A stretch of DNA of 64,000 bases from Christiangramia lutea (GTDB lineage: Bacteria; Bacteroidota; Bacteroidia; Flavobacteriales; Flavobacteriaceae). Both the position numbers and the translations under genes were made by a program. The notes beneath the pieces were generated by a model. It was given only the letters and a program-made list of their open reading frames with translations, made no database searches and was not told where the DNA came from. Where the stretch lies: NCBI RefSeq assembly GCF_022489035.1, contig NZ_JAKVTV010000004.1:209575-273574 (forward strand), read 5' to 3'. Shown piece after piece: positions 51,863 to 61,504 of this stretch. Each line of letters begins with the position of its first letter. Positions within the stretch are counted from its first letter, which is position 1.

Positions 51863-53542
51863 ATGTTTATGCGTAACAGGCTTTCACTCTCGTTTTTATT
51901 GATAACAATTTTAATGCTTACAATTGAAGAGGCTTATAGTTTTCAGAATTCAACACACCAGTTGAATATTGTTCCTAAACCTTCAAAAGTTAAAAAAGGC
52001 GAGGGAGGTTTCGTAATTGATCCTGAAGTGAAAATTCAAGCCGGAAAGAATTTAGAGAATGAAAGGAACTTTTTAAAAGAAATTCTTACAAGGTCAATAG
52101 ACCTGGATTTCAGTAAAGGGAATAGATTGATCCAGTTAAAAATATCAGACCGGTTTGATAATGATGAAGCTTATCATCTCCAGGTATCCAAAGATCACAT
52201 AGATATTGAAGCATCTACAAATGCAGGTATATTTTACGGTATTCAAACATTAAGGCAATTACTCATACAGAACAATAAGGAGTTCAGTTTTCCAGTGGTT
52301 GAAATTGAAGATTCTCCAGCTTTAGGTTATAGGGGAATGCACCTTGATGTTGCAAGGCACTTTTTTGATGTAAATGAAGTGAAGGAATACCTGGATATGC
52401 TGGCCCTGCATAAGATAAATACTTTTCACTGGCATCTCACCGAGGACCAGGGATGGCGTATTGAGATTAAGAAATACCCAAAGCTCACTGAAATTGGAGG
52501 TTTCAGAAATGGAACTATTGTGGGAAGATTTCCAGGATCTGAAAATGATAATGAAAAATACGGAGGATTCTACACTCAGGAAGAGATCAGGGAAGTGATA
52601 AAATATGCTGAAAAAAGACATATTACAATTATTCCCGAGATCGAAATGCCTGGGCATAGTAGTGCAGCAATAGCGGCTTATCCTTATCTGAGCTGCTTTC
52701 CTGAAGAGAATACGATTGTGCCTGAGGGAAGGATTTCAGAATCTGGGAAGCATTTGCAGGAATCTGGAAATCCAAAGATCGTTCAGGAATCATGGGGAGT
52801 TTTTGATGATGTATTCTGCGCCGGAAAAGAATCCACTTTTACTTTTCTCGAAAACGTGCTGGATGAGGTCGTAACTCTTTTTCCTTCAGAATATATTCAT
52901 ATTGGTGGGGATGAATGCCCGAAGGCAAACTGGGAACGTTGTCCAGATTGCCAAAAAAGGATAACTGACCTCGGACTGGAGGATGAGCATGAGCTGCAAA
53001 GTTATTTTATTCAGCGTATGGAGAAATACCTGAATGCAAAAGGAAAAAAGATCATTGGCTGGGATGAGATCCTTGAGGGCGGACTCGCACCTAATGCCAC
53101 TGTAATGTCCTGGAGGGGAGAAGAAGGAGGTATCGAAGCGGCAAAGCAGAAGCATGATGTGATTATGACTCCAACCGGATATTTCTATTTAGACTATTAT
53201 CAGGAAATAGGACTGGAGGGCGATCCTATGGCAATTGGTGCATATCTGCCATTAAGTAAGGTCTATTCATACAATCCTAAACCGGAAGAATTATCTAGTG
53301 AGGAAGCCGAATATATTTTAGGTGTACAGGCTAATGTATGGACCGAGTATATGCAGAATTTCGATAAGGTCCAGTATATGACCTTACCTAGATTGGCTGC
53401 ATTGGCTGAGGTAGGATGGACCCGTAAAAAAGATCGAAACTGGTTGGATTTTGTGAAGCGAGTGCAGGGATTAAAATATATTTATGAAGCTCAGGATTAT
53501 AATTATGCAGGTAGAAAAAATTCTGAAATCCTGATAGAATAG
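51863..53542 (+). CDS. Beta-N-acetylhexosaminidase, GH20
   Basis: Exported glycoside hydrolase of 559 residues that removes terminal GlcNAc or GalNAc. A signal peptide (1-26) is followed by the GH20b domain (about 35-155) and the GH20 TIM barrel: GYRGMHLDVARHFF, the FHWHLTEDQGWRIEIKKYP motif, EIEMPGHSSA, and the catalytic pair Asp350-Glu351 in HIGGDECPKANW. WDEIL and the C-terminal WTEYMQNFDKVQYMTLPRLAALAEVGWT close the active site. It probably takes part in chitin, peptidoglycan or glycoprotein use. Confidence 0.95.
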   Translation: MFMRNRLSLSFLLITILMLTIEEAYSFQNSTHQLNIVPKPSKVKKGEGGFVIDPEVKIQAGKNLENERNFLKEILTRSIDLDFSKGNRLIQLKISDRFDNDEAYHLQVSKDHIDIEASTNAGIFYGIQTLRQLLIQNNKEFSFPVVEIEDSPALGYRGMHLDVARHFFDVNEVKEYLDMLALHKINTFHWHLTEDQGWRIEIKKYPKLTEIGGFRNGTIVGRFPGSENDNEKYGGFYTQEEIREVIKYAEKRHITIIPEIEMPGHSSAAIAAYPYLSCFPEENTIVPEGRISESGKHLQESGNPKIVQESWGVFDDVFCAGKESTFTFLENVLDEVVTLFPSEYIHIGGDECPKANWERCPDCQKRITDLGLEDEHELQSYFIQRMEKYLNAKGKKIIGWDEILEGGLAPNATVMSWRGEEGGIEAAKQKHDVIMTPTGYFYLDYYQEIGLEGDPMAIGAYLPLSKVYSYNPKPEELSSEEAEYILGVQANVWTEYMQNFDKVQYMTLPRLAALAEVGWTRKKDRNWLDFVKRVQGLKYIYEAQDYNYAGRKNSEILIE

Positions 53543-53550
53543 ATGATTTC

Positions 53551-53570
53551 AAGAACTTCAGGTTCTTTTT
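53551..53570 (+). terminator. Weak terminator after the GH20 gene
   Basis: AAGAAC-ttcag-GTTCTT followed by three more T, 9 bp past the stop. Confidence 0.6.
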
Positions 53571-53728
53571 ACATTTTTCTTCAAATGATTCTGATCAGAT
53601 TTCCTGATTTTAGATTTCCTGGTAGGGTTGTTCTATATTGGTCTTATCCTCGTAATTCTCCTTTTTCAAAATTTTAAAACTGTTCTTTTTGCTTGATTTT
53701 GTTAAATTTAGGGGTATAAAACTATATT

Positions 53729-55663
53729 TTGAAAAGAACAGATCAATCAAACTTCCTTAGTTTATTCTTTCTGCTTGTATTTCTGTTTGGTTTTTCAGTT
53801 TACTCTCAGCCCACTGAAAAAGCAACCTACGATCTTGTGATTCTTGGAGGAACTCCTGGTGGAATAATGGCGGCCATAGCGGCCAACCGGGATGGGTTTA
53901 AAAGCCTTATCATTGAACGTAATGGACATATTGGCGGTCTTCCGGCAAATGGCCTTGGAGCTACAGATATAAAAACCGAGGCTGCCGTTGGTGGACTCTT
54001 TAAGGAATTTATTGGCCGGGTAGAAGGACATTATATTTCAAAGTATGGCAAGAACTCTTCCCAGCATAAAATTTCAAAAGGTGGATACAGGTTTGAACCT
54101 TCCGTAGCCGAAAGTGTTTTAACTGAAATGCTGAAGGAACATGAGCTTATAGATGTATGGAAAAACTATCAGTTCGATGTTAATACGAACAATATTTCAA
54201 TAGAAAATAGAAAGATACAATCCATAATAGTTTTTAATAGGATAACGGGTGAAAGCAAAGAAGTCTCAGGAAAGATTTTCATAGATGCTACTTATGAAGG
54301 AGACCTTATCGCAGCAGCCGGGGTTGAGTATGTTCTAGGAAGGGAATCCAGGAATAAGTATAATGAACGATATGCCGGAAAAATATATAAATATTGGGGA
54401 GGACCGGTAGGTAAGGGATCTACCTTTGAAGCTGATGATGCCATACAGGCCTATAATTACAGGTTGTGCCTTACAAAAGATCCAGAGAACAGAATTGAAA
54501 TAGAGAAGCCTGAGGAATACAATCGAGAGGACTATGTAAGTTTGATTGATGATGTGCTTACGGGAAGGAACACGAGCAAGTTATTTCAAAATTATAAAAA
54601 GAAGAATCCAGATTATTCCAATAAAACAACAGCTTCTGTGGTTGCCGACAAACCAAAAATTCCAGGTAATCCTGATGGTATTCAAAAGGTTGTGAACCTG
54701 GTAGATCTTCCCAATTCAAAGACTGATGCCAATAATCAGCATTTGGCCTTTATCTCGACAGATTTGCCCGAGGAGAATTGGCCCTGGCCAGAGGCTGACT
54801 GGGAATGGAGGGATAATTTTGCCAAGCGGCTTAAGAATTACACCCTTGGTTTATTATGGTTTGCCCAGAATGATGAAGAACTGCCAGAATGGTTCAGGCA
54901 GGAATGTATAGGGTGGGGACTGGCAGCTGATGAATATGTAGATAATGAAAACTTTCCCCGGCAGGTATATGTTCGTGAAGGCCGCAGGATGAAAGGGCAA
55001 TATTTTTATACCGGAAAAGATGTAAAACCAACAGGAAAGAATAGGCGACCTCCGGTGCATGAGGAGAGTATCTCCGCGGGGCACTACAGTATCGATTCAC
55101 ACGGTGTAAGAAAAAGAGAACCTAACAGGGTTCATCTGGACGGGTTTTTAAGTGATCATACAGAACCTTTTACCATACCTTATGGAGTCATGGTTCCAAA
55201 GGAGGTAGATAATCTTCTGGCCCCGGTTCCCGTATCTGGCAGTCACCTGGGCTTTTCCACTCTTCGGATGGAACCTACATGGATGGCTTTAGGTCATGCG
55301 GCGGGAATCGCGGCTGCTACGGCTATAGAGACATCAGAAAACGTTAGCGATATTAATATTGAACGCCTTCAGCTGAAACTTTTACGGCAAGGTGCCGTAC
55401 TTATGTATTTTGAAGATATCGATAGAGAACACCCGGCATTTTTCGGATTTCAACTTTTAGGATTAAAGGGTATTTATGACGGCTGGTATGCAAAACCCGA
55501 TAAAAAAGTTTCCCGCCACAAACTTCGGGAAGCTATAGATAAATTGGGATTAAAAATTGAAAATTTTAAGAAAAATGACTTATCCCGAAGTGAATTTGCA
55601 CAGATCGTTTTTAACGAATATTTCAGTAAACAATTAGAAAAATATCAATTAGGAACAGATTAA
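53729..55663 (+). CDS. Secreted FAD-dependent oxidoreductase (xanthan-lyase-associated type; TTG start)
   Basis: A 644-residue exported flavoprotein. A signal peptide (1-27) precedes the FAD fold LVILGGTPGGIMAAIAAN (about 35-52), GHIGGLPANGLGATDI, and a C-terminal LRMEPTWMALGHAAGIAAA, which is the family's second FAD contact. The family (FAD_oxidored) often accompanies polysaccharide-use genes. No ATG is in frame upstream of a TAA at 53717, so the TTG at 53729 is the start. It follows the GH20 gene by 186 bp, and the two may act on the same glycan. Confidence 0.85.
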   Translation: MKRTDQSNFLSLFFLLVFLFGFSVYSQPTEKATYDLVILGGTPGGIMAAIAANRDGFKSLIIERNGHIGGLPANGLGATDIKTEAAVGGLFKEFIGRVEGHYISKYGKNSSQHKISKGGYRFEPSVAESVLTEMLKEHELIDVWKNYQFDVNTNNISIENRKIQSIIVFNRITGESKEVSGKIFIDATYEGDLIAAAGVEYVLGRESRNKYNERYAGKIYKYWGGPVGKGSTFEADDAIQAYNYRLCLTKDPENRIEIEKPEEYNREDYVSLIDDVLTGRNTSKLFQNYKKKNPDYSNKTTASVVADKPKIPGNPDGIQKVVNLVDLPNSKTDANNQHLAFISTDLPEENWPWPEADWEWRDNFAKRLKNYTLGLLWFAQNDEELPEWFRQECIGWGLAADEYVDNENFPRQVYVREGRRMKGQYFYTGKDVKPTGKNRRPPVHEESISAGHYSIDSHGVRKREPNRVHLDGFLSDHTEPFTIPYGVMVPKEVDNLLAPVPVSGSHLGFSTLRMEPTWMALGHAAGIAAATAIETSENVSDINIERLQLKLLRQGAVLMYFEDIDREHPAFFGFQLLGLKGIYDGWYAKPDKKVSRHKLREAIDKLGLKIENFKKNDLSRSEFAQIVFNEYFSKQLEKYQLGTD

Positions 55664-55745
55664 TTTAAACGGTCCTTATGTAATGAAATATTGAAATTGC
55701 TTAAAGTTACAACTACATAATCTGGCTTTTTCACGCTATTTAAAT

Positions 55746-56345
55746 TCACCATTTATCAAAAGCTGCTTTATCAGTATTATTTACTCGGCTATAGGTGCCA
55801 CGAATCATGCGAATCTGGTATAAATGACCAAAAAAATGAGTGCAGCGAATGGCCATTATAGTTCTTAAATCTACATCTGCTCTCTTTTTATCATTTTCGT
55901 TATAAAGGTATTTTGAAGGTCGTCTGATTTGTTCGGGATTCAGGTTTTGTACAAGCCTATCATATTTTTCGTGTGCTTTGGTTAAGCGGTCTTTCATTTG
56001 ATCAAAACTATCAGATTGAAAGGAAGTGGAAGGTTGCTTATCTATAAGATACAATCCTTTTTCTTCTATAGCATCGCTAGCCCATTCCTCGAACCAGGTA
56101 AGATGCCCTACAATCCACCGGATCGAATTTGCTTCGTCATTGATCTTCCAGTCCAATTCTTCCTCGGTGATCCCATTAAGTATTCCCCAGATCCATGCAA
56201 GTGAATCGTTATCCATTTCTCGTAATAGACTAACCTGAGCTAACAAATCTTCTTTTTCCTTTGGGATGGCCCAGGATAACAGTGGAAGAGAACAAAAAGC
56301 GGCCGAGGCCGGTAGACTTTGCAAAAGCAATTCTCGTCGTTTCAT
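55746..56345 (-). CDS. DinB-like four-helix protein with signal sequence
   Basis: A 199-residue exported protein. From the ATG at 56345 it starts MKRRELLLQ with a twin-arginine-like SLPASAAFCSLPLLSWA signal. A DinB/YfiT-type four-helix bundle follows, with possible metal ligands in IVGHLTWFEEW and CTHFFGHLYQIRMIRG, two His-rich helices. The catalysis or ligand is unknown. The upstream frame to 56447 is not supported. Confidence 0.78.
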   Translation of the reverse strand: MKRRELLLQSLPASAAFCSLPLLSWAIPKEKEDLLAQVSLLREMDNDSLAWIWGILNGITEEELDWKINDEANSIRWIVGHLTWFEEWASDAIEEKGLYLIDKQPSTSFQSDSFDQMKDRLTKAHEKYDRLVQNLNPEQIRRPSKYLYNENDKKRADVDLRTIMAIRCTHFFGHLYQIRMIRGTYSRVNNTDKAAFDKW

Positions 56346-56637
56346 AATTATTGTTTTTAGATCAGCATATAAAAGATAATTAAAATATACCAAACCTCTG
56401 TAAATCAGTGTTTGTCTAGAGTATTTTGAATGAATTGTAGGATGCATGTAGACATTTAATAGATAAAATGCATTACTTTAAAACGGAGGATATTTTTTAG
56501 AAATACTAAATTTATAAAGTTTCTCTATCAATTAAATAAGCGGTTAAATGCCAAGGATTCCTTAAATGGACTGTTATATTTAAGGATATTCTTTAAGTTG
56601 CCAATATTGAAAATATCCGTAAAAGGGAATAGATCCT

Positions 56638-56889
56638 ATGAAGCAAAAGGTACATCTTACCAGATTGAATCAGAACAAAGAGATCATCGAAGAGATTGAG
56701 GAAGAATTCCAGATCCTTGGGGAGGAAACTTATAAACATCCGAAGAATAAAAAAGGAATGATCCCAATGCGGACTTCCCTTGGTAAATATGTGCATATTG
56801 GTACCAGGGAGGGGGATTACCGCAGGTGGTATATCACCGAAAGCCTGAATGAAGAATTGCTTAATTTGAAGGAAGAAGATCAGGGTTAA
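56638..56889 (+). CDS. Small protein of unknown function
   Basis: An 83-residue soluble protein with an N-terminal charged helix (EIIEEIEEEF) and a middle segment PMRTSLGKYVHIGTREGDYRRWYITESL that has several aromatic and basic residues. No family recognised. It lies between the DinB-like and MscS genes without clear operon partners. Confidence 0.6.
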   Translation: MKQKVHLTRLNQNKEIIEEIEEEFQILGEETYKHPKNKKGMIPMRTSLGKYVHIGTREGDYRRWYITESLNEELLNLKEEDQG

Positions 56890-57075
56890 ATACATGTAAG
56901 TTTTAATGATTACCAGGTTAAATATTATCATTACTTCCACCGGCTCCACATCCTTCAGAATAAAGGTTGAATTTCTAAAGAATACAGGAAAAGGATCACA
57001 TAAATTACCCATCTCTTTTCCATACCGAAAGCTGTTTCATATCTAATTTGTATTTTACAGGAAATCAAAATTTAA

Positions 57076-57912
57076 ATGGATAAAGACTTCTGGCTGGAAC
57101 TTAAAGAACAACTTCTTGTTTTTCTAATCGAAATTGGTCCTGAACTTATTTATGCCTTAGTCACTCTGATCGTTGGTATTTTCGCAATTAGGATTATTAT
57201 GAACATCCTTAAAGGAGCTTTGCGAAGATCGAAAGTAGAGCTATCCTTAAAGACCTTCGTAGAAAGTTTAAGCATATTTCTTTTATATGGATTCCTGTTC
57301 TTTATTATTGGTTCAATATTGGGAATTAAAACCACCTCGTTTATTGCTGTTTTTGGAGCAGCAGGAATCGCAGTTGGTCTTGCTCTACAGGGAAGTTTGT
57401 CCAATTTTGCAGGGGGTGTACTAATCCTGGTATTCAAACCCTTTAAGGTGGGTGATCTAATCTACGTAAACGAAAAACTAGGATTTGTAGAGAAGATCGA
57501 TATCCTGTATACCCGTATAAAGACCTTTGACGGAAGGATCATAACTATGCCTAACGGAAACGTTTCCAATAGTGATGTAGATAACCGAACCATGGAAAGA
57601 TATCGTAGGATAGATCTAGATCTGAAATTTTCCTTCGATGAAGATCTGGATCATATACGGCCCATAATTATTGCCGGGATGGAAAAGCATCCTAAACTCG
57701 CTACACATCTGCCCGTGGATGTATGGCTGAATGAAATTGGGGAATACCAGATGAAAATTAAAGCCAGATGCTGGGTGGAATCTGTCGAATACTGGCCTGC
57801 ATACTGGGAACAATTGGAAGCCGTCAAGAAAGAACTGGATAAGCAAGGGGTTAAGATGCCAATTCCGAAACATGAAATATATAAAGAAGGTATGGCTCAA
57901 ATTTCATCTTAA
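57076..57912 (+). CDS. Mechanosensitive ion channel, MscS family
   Basis: Homoheptameric osmotic-safety channel of 278 residues in the inner membrane. Three membrane helices (about 14-36, 62-88, 90-115) end in the pore-lining helix FGAAGIAVGLALQGSLSNFAGGVLIL (about 93-118), the MscS signature. The cytosolic vestibule domain follows with FKVGDLIY, the beta domain TFDGRIITMPNGNVSNS, and a C-terminal alpha/beta domain. Monocistronic. Confidence 0.95.
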   Translation: MDKDFWLELKEQLLVFLIEIGPELIYALVTLIVGIFAIRIIMNILKGALRRSKVELSLKTFVESLSIFLLYGFLFFIIGSILGIKTTSFIAVFGAAGIAVGLALQGSLSNFAGGVLILVFKPFKVGDLIYVNEKLGFVEKIDILYTRIKTFDGRIITMPNGNVSNSDVDNRTMERYRRIDLDLKFSFDEDLDHIRPIIIAGMEKHPKLATHLPVDVWLNEIGEYQMKIKARCWVESVEYWPAYWEQLEAVKKELDKQGVKMPIPKHEIYKEGMAQISS

Positions 57913-58059
57913 AATGTTGGATGTCATCATTTAAACCCTCGAGGAATAATCTTACAAAATGGCTGAACATTTAAGCTATTGTTAACTATCAATCTTCATA
58001 GCATTTTAAATTAGATATTTGCCAGAAATAATACATTCTGTAGTTTTTTAATTTTATTT

Positions 58060-59781
58060 ATGCACAAGAAAGTGATAGCCATTGTTGGTTGTGGTCCCCG
58101 GGGCCTCGCTGCATTAGAGGAATTATTCAAAGAAATATCCAATTTTAAAACCAGTATTGATTTCGAGGTGATCTTATTTGAAACTTCGAAGAATCTGGGT
58201 ACCGGAAAAGCATGGGATCTTGATCAGCCGAATTCTAACTGGATAAATATTTCAGATTTTGCGCTTCAGGAACTCGAGGGCCGGGTAAAGATCTCATTTG
58301 ATTCTTTTAGTGTACCTTCTTTTCCTTCTTACCGGGATTGGTGTCTTGCCAATGGTTTTCAAAAGGCTTCAGAAAAAGATAAGGATGTTTACCCGCCTCG
58401 AAGTGTTATGGGAACCTATCTGAATGAGCGTTTCAATAGTATTTTTGATATTTTGAAGGAGAATAACCTTGTCAGTCATTATTCAGAAGAAATTGTAGAC
58501 CTTCAAAAGAGCGATAATAAAATAAAGCTAATTTCTACGGAAAGTAGTTATGATGTAGATGAATGCCTTCTAACCATCGGGCATCAACCAACAGAACTTT
58601 CCGAAGAATCCCAAACCTGGAAAAATCATGCTGAAAGAAGGAAATGTGTTTATATTCATGATCCATACGAATCTGAAATTGCAGATAATAACTGGGATCA
58701 TAAGGAAATAGCGATCAAAGGCTTTGGACTCTCCATGATCGATATTTGCAGGATGCTGACTACCTGCCGCGGAGGCGGCTTCAGAGAAAAACCTGATTCG
58801 AAATTCCTGAAATATCTCAAAACTGGTGATGAGGTTAAGATCTATCCATTTAGTCTGGATGGTCTGCCGGTTGTTCCTAAACCCTATGGCAGGAAAGTAG
58901 ACTCCTATTTTCAGCCTTCGAAAAGACAGGTGAAACATTTTGAATTGAAAATTGAAAATCACCTGGTAGAACCCGAAAAGATCGAAAATATTGATTTTTT
59001 AGTTTCAGCCTTTGCCAGCATATCTGCTGAAATATATTCGGAAATGGAAACTCCCTATACAAAGGGAAACTATGAAAATGAAGAGATAGAAAAGTTGATC
59101 AAGGATTGGCTGAATGATATGGATACTAAACATGCTTTGATACTGGATACCAGTATGCCGACAAGGGATTATATGGAAAAAACGGTGTCTATGGCTAATG
59201 GAGAATCTGCTTTTAGTCTCGACTATACTGTAGGTCAAATCTGGAGGCAGCTTCAACCAACCATGTATCGATTGTTTGCTCATTCCGGGCTAAAGGGTGA
59301 GGTTATGAAAGAGATCGTAGACCTGGATGAGAGTACTAAACGCTATTCCTATGGTCCTCCGGTTGAAAGTATCCTGCAATTGCTCGCCTTAATGGATGCC
59401 GATGTTCTGGACCTGCGATTTATTAAGGATCCGGAAACCGACCTGCATGAAAAGGGATGGAAACTAAGAAGAGAAAATGAGTCTGTAGTGGCCAATGTGA
59501 TGATCAATTCAATTCTGGCAGGACCAGATATTGAAAAAATGGATAGTACGATCATTAAAAAACTTAAAAAAAATCTTCAAATTGAACAGGTTGAAAGCGG
59601 CCTGGGAATAGCTACCGAGTCAAGTGGACTAATTCTGGTTGAAAATTATAATTCGCAAATTCCTGTCGCCGTGCTGGGACGAAATTCGAAGGGCAGTATC
59701 CTGGGAACAGATGCGATCCTGGAATGTTTCAGTCCGGAGATCGAACTCTGGGCACAGGGAGTAGTAGAAAGGATTAGCTAA
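58060..59781 (+). CDS. FAD/NAD(P)-binding (NAD_binding_9) protein
   Basis: A 573-residue flavoprotein-like protein. It begins with the dinucleotide fold IAIVGCGPRGLAALEELF (6-23) and then FETSKNLGTGKAWDLDQPNSNWINIS, a family segment. A later CLLTIGHQPTEL and IAIKGFGLSMIDICRML follow, then a C-terminal region with GIATESSGLILVENYN and SKGSILGTDAI. The family has no characterised reaction of this type that I can name. The C-terminal half is longer than the core domain and unassigned. Confidence 0.75.
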   Translation: MHKKVIAIVGCGPRGLAALEELFKEISNFKTSIDFEVILFETSKNLGTGKAWDLDQPNSNWINISDFALQELEGRVKISFDSFSVPSFPSYRDWCLANGFQKASEKDKDVYPPRSVMGTYLNERFNSIFDILKENNLVSHYSEEIVDLQKSDNKIKLISTESSYDVDECLLTIGHQPTELSEESQTWKNHAERRKCVYIHDPYESEIADNNWDHKEIAIKGFGLSMIDICRMLTTCRGGGFREKPDSKFLKYLKTGDEVKIYPFSLDGLPVVPKPYGRKVDSYFQPSKRQVKHFELKIENHLVEPEKIENIDFLVSAFASISAEIYSEMETPYTKGNYENEEIEKLIKDWLNDMDTKHALILDTSMPTRDYMEKTVSMANGESAFSLDYTVGQIWRQLQPTMYRLFAHSGLKGEVMKEIVDLDESTKRYSYGPPVESILQLLALMDADVLDLRFIKDPETDLHEKGWKLRRENESVVANVMINSILAGPDIEKMDSTIIKKLKKNLQIEQVESGLGIATESSGLILVENYNSQIPVAVLGRNSKGSILGTDAILECFSPEIELWAQGVVERIS

Positions 59782-59935
59782 TATTACCTTTAAATGGAAT
59801 AATTATTAGTCCTGGAATGGCCTAAACAAAAACCGGCATTTATTATAATTTTGAAAGGCTTCTAAGTCATCGCCTGCTTCTATTGGACATCTTGATTCCA
59901 TCAGAGAACTTTCCAACGCTGGTTGGAAGCCATTT

Positions 59936-61099
59936 TTAAATCTTTTTGTAAACTACAACACCAATAAATATTAATACCAGTAAAATTGAGATCAAAACAA
60001 TAGTTCTCCAAAAGAGTTTATCTATGATTTCCTCTGTTCTGTTAAATGTTGTATCAATACTTTGATTGGTCAGGGCTGTCAAATCCTTAAAAGTAGCTTC
60101 TCTTTGCAAGTTTATTTGTTCAGATAGTTCTGCCAGAACGATCTCTCTTTCTTTTTTGATCTCCTCAAAAATAATTTCCCGCTCCTGTTGCAATGCATTT
60201 ATTACTGCTATGCGTTCATTTCTTATGTCCTCAAAAGCAGTTTCGCGTTGGGTGTCGATTAAACTTGGAGTAGATTCCAGTAATACTACAGATCGTTCCA
60301 ATAAGTTCGTTAAGGAATCGAAGCGACTGGTTAGAACAGGATTAGTCATAGTATTATTGATTAAATATTCTGATTCCCAGCGTACCTGTTTCGGAAGAAC
60401 CTCCATATAAGAACCTAGTTGAGAACGCATCTGATCCAGATTTTGAGACATATCTTCAGCCAGTCCTTTGAAAGTAACTTTCTCAGCAGTTTGAATCTTC
60501 GTCATGAGCGGAATGGTGGATTGCCTTACAAAATAAGAGCTGTGGAGGGGATGTTCTTCAGCAAAATCTGTAACTAGTTTGGTACCTTCGGAAATATCAT
60601 TATCGGGAACCAAGTTCCTGCCGATATCCAGTAAATCCTTCCACAGAGAGTCCATAGTTTGTATGGCAATATCCTGATGGCTTCCAAATAGATTTTTACC
60701 TGCCCCATTTTCAAAATACAATTTCAATTGGTAAGTAAACACGGCCATATCTATATATCCAAGAAAGGGATCGCTGTTGTAAATGGCTGTATTAGCAATA
60801 GGAATGGAGTTCAATTTCCAAATTAGAGCTTCCCTGTCTATAACTGGGTCTGAAGATAATTGCATGATACTATCTGCAGATTCAGTTATGCTTCGCTCGA
60901 ACCTGTAAAAGAAATCGTTCATGGTAGTTCTCAATTCTTGCTGAGATATTTCAACAATCCCCCCACCTGGGCCTACCGACTTTTTCTTCCTTTGAGCACA
61001 TGATAACTGGCTGATAAAAACAAGGCTTATAAAAATTCCATAGATCAAAGATTTACGACGGAAGAAAATAGAATTGATAGTTGAACGAAGAGATATCAT
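59936..61099 (-). CDS. Coiled-coil membrane protein of unknown function
   Basis: A 387-residue protein with an N-terminal hydrophobic segment (about 16-35, ending LSCAQ), so possibly a lipoprotein or signal-anchored. The middle (about 55-260) is helical. Residues about 290-350 form a striking coiled coil with repeated (I/V)-x-x-E-(R/L)-(E/S) units such as EREIIFEEIKKEREIVLAEL. One C-terminal membrane helix (about 366-384) ends in KKI. Both ends could lie in membranes and span the envelope. No family was recognised. Confidence 0.7.
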   Translation of the reverse strand: MISLRSTINSIFFRRKSLIYGIFISLVFISQLSCAQRKKKSVGPGGGIVEISQQELRTTMNDFFYRFERSITESADSIMQLSSDPVIDREALIWKLNSIPIANTAIYNSDPFLGYIDMAVFTYQLKLYFENGAGKNLFGSHQDIAIQTMDSLWKDLLDIGRNLVPDNDISEGTKLVTDFAEEHPLHSSYFVRQSTIPLMTKIQTAEKVTFKGLAEDMSQNLDQMRSQLGSYMEVLPKQVRWESEYLINNTMTNPVLTSRFDSLTNLLERSVVLLESTPSLIDTQRETAFEDIRNERIAVINALQQEREIIFEEIKKEREIVLAELSEQINLQREATFKDLTALTNQSIDTTFNRTEEIIDKLFWRTIVLISILLVLIFIGVVVYKKI

Positions 61100-61504
61100 A
61101 CGCTGCCATTTTTATATTAATATCTTAAGTAGAGCTTTTACCTCAGTGAAAAGCAGAAATTGCCAGGGTTAAACTGTACCTCAATTCAAATTTTTTTCAA
61201 TAGCTTATAGGTGATTGGAGTTGTTTAATTTTCCATATTTCATACTGTCATCTACCTTTTATCTCTTTATTTCGATTATTTTTTCAAAAAATCACCTTAA
61301 GTTTTAAATGAAAATCATGTAATTCAAAAAGTTTTGGATATAAAAGATATGACATAATTGAGAATTTAGAAAAAATAAAAAGCTCTGAGTATCTTCTCTT
61401 TAGACTGATTTTTAATGAAAATAAGTTTGCCCTGTACCCCGGAAGGATCTTCTGATCTAATAGGCAAATTGAAGTCATTTAATTTCAATAATCAAACTGT
61501 GAAT
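61100..61504. other. Gene-free AT-rich stretch
   Basis: Nothing supported on either strand. The base composition is more AT-rich than in the preceding genes. Confidence 0.6.

Noticed and set aside
53699..53731. Promoter TTG-N21-TATATTTTG before the FAD oxidoreductase
   Set aside because: The box has one base too many, and it would contain the only possible start codon, which would leave no room for the mRNA 5' end.
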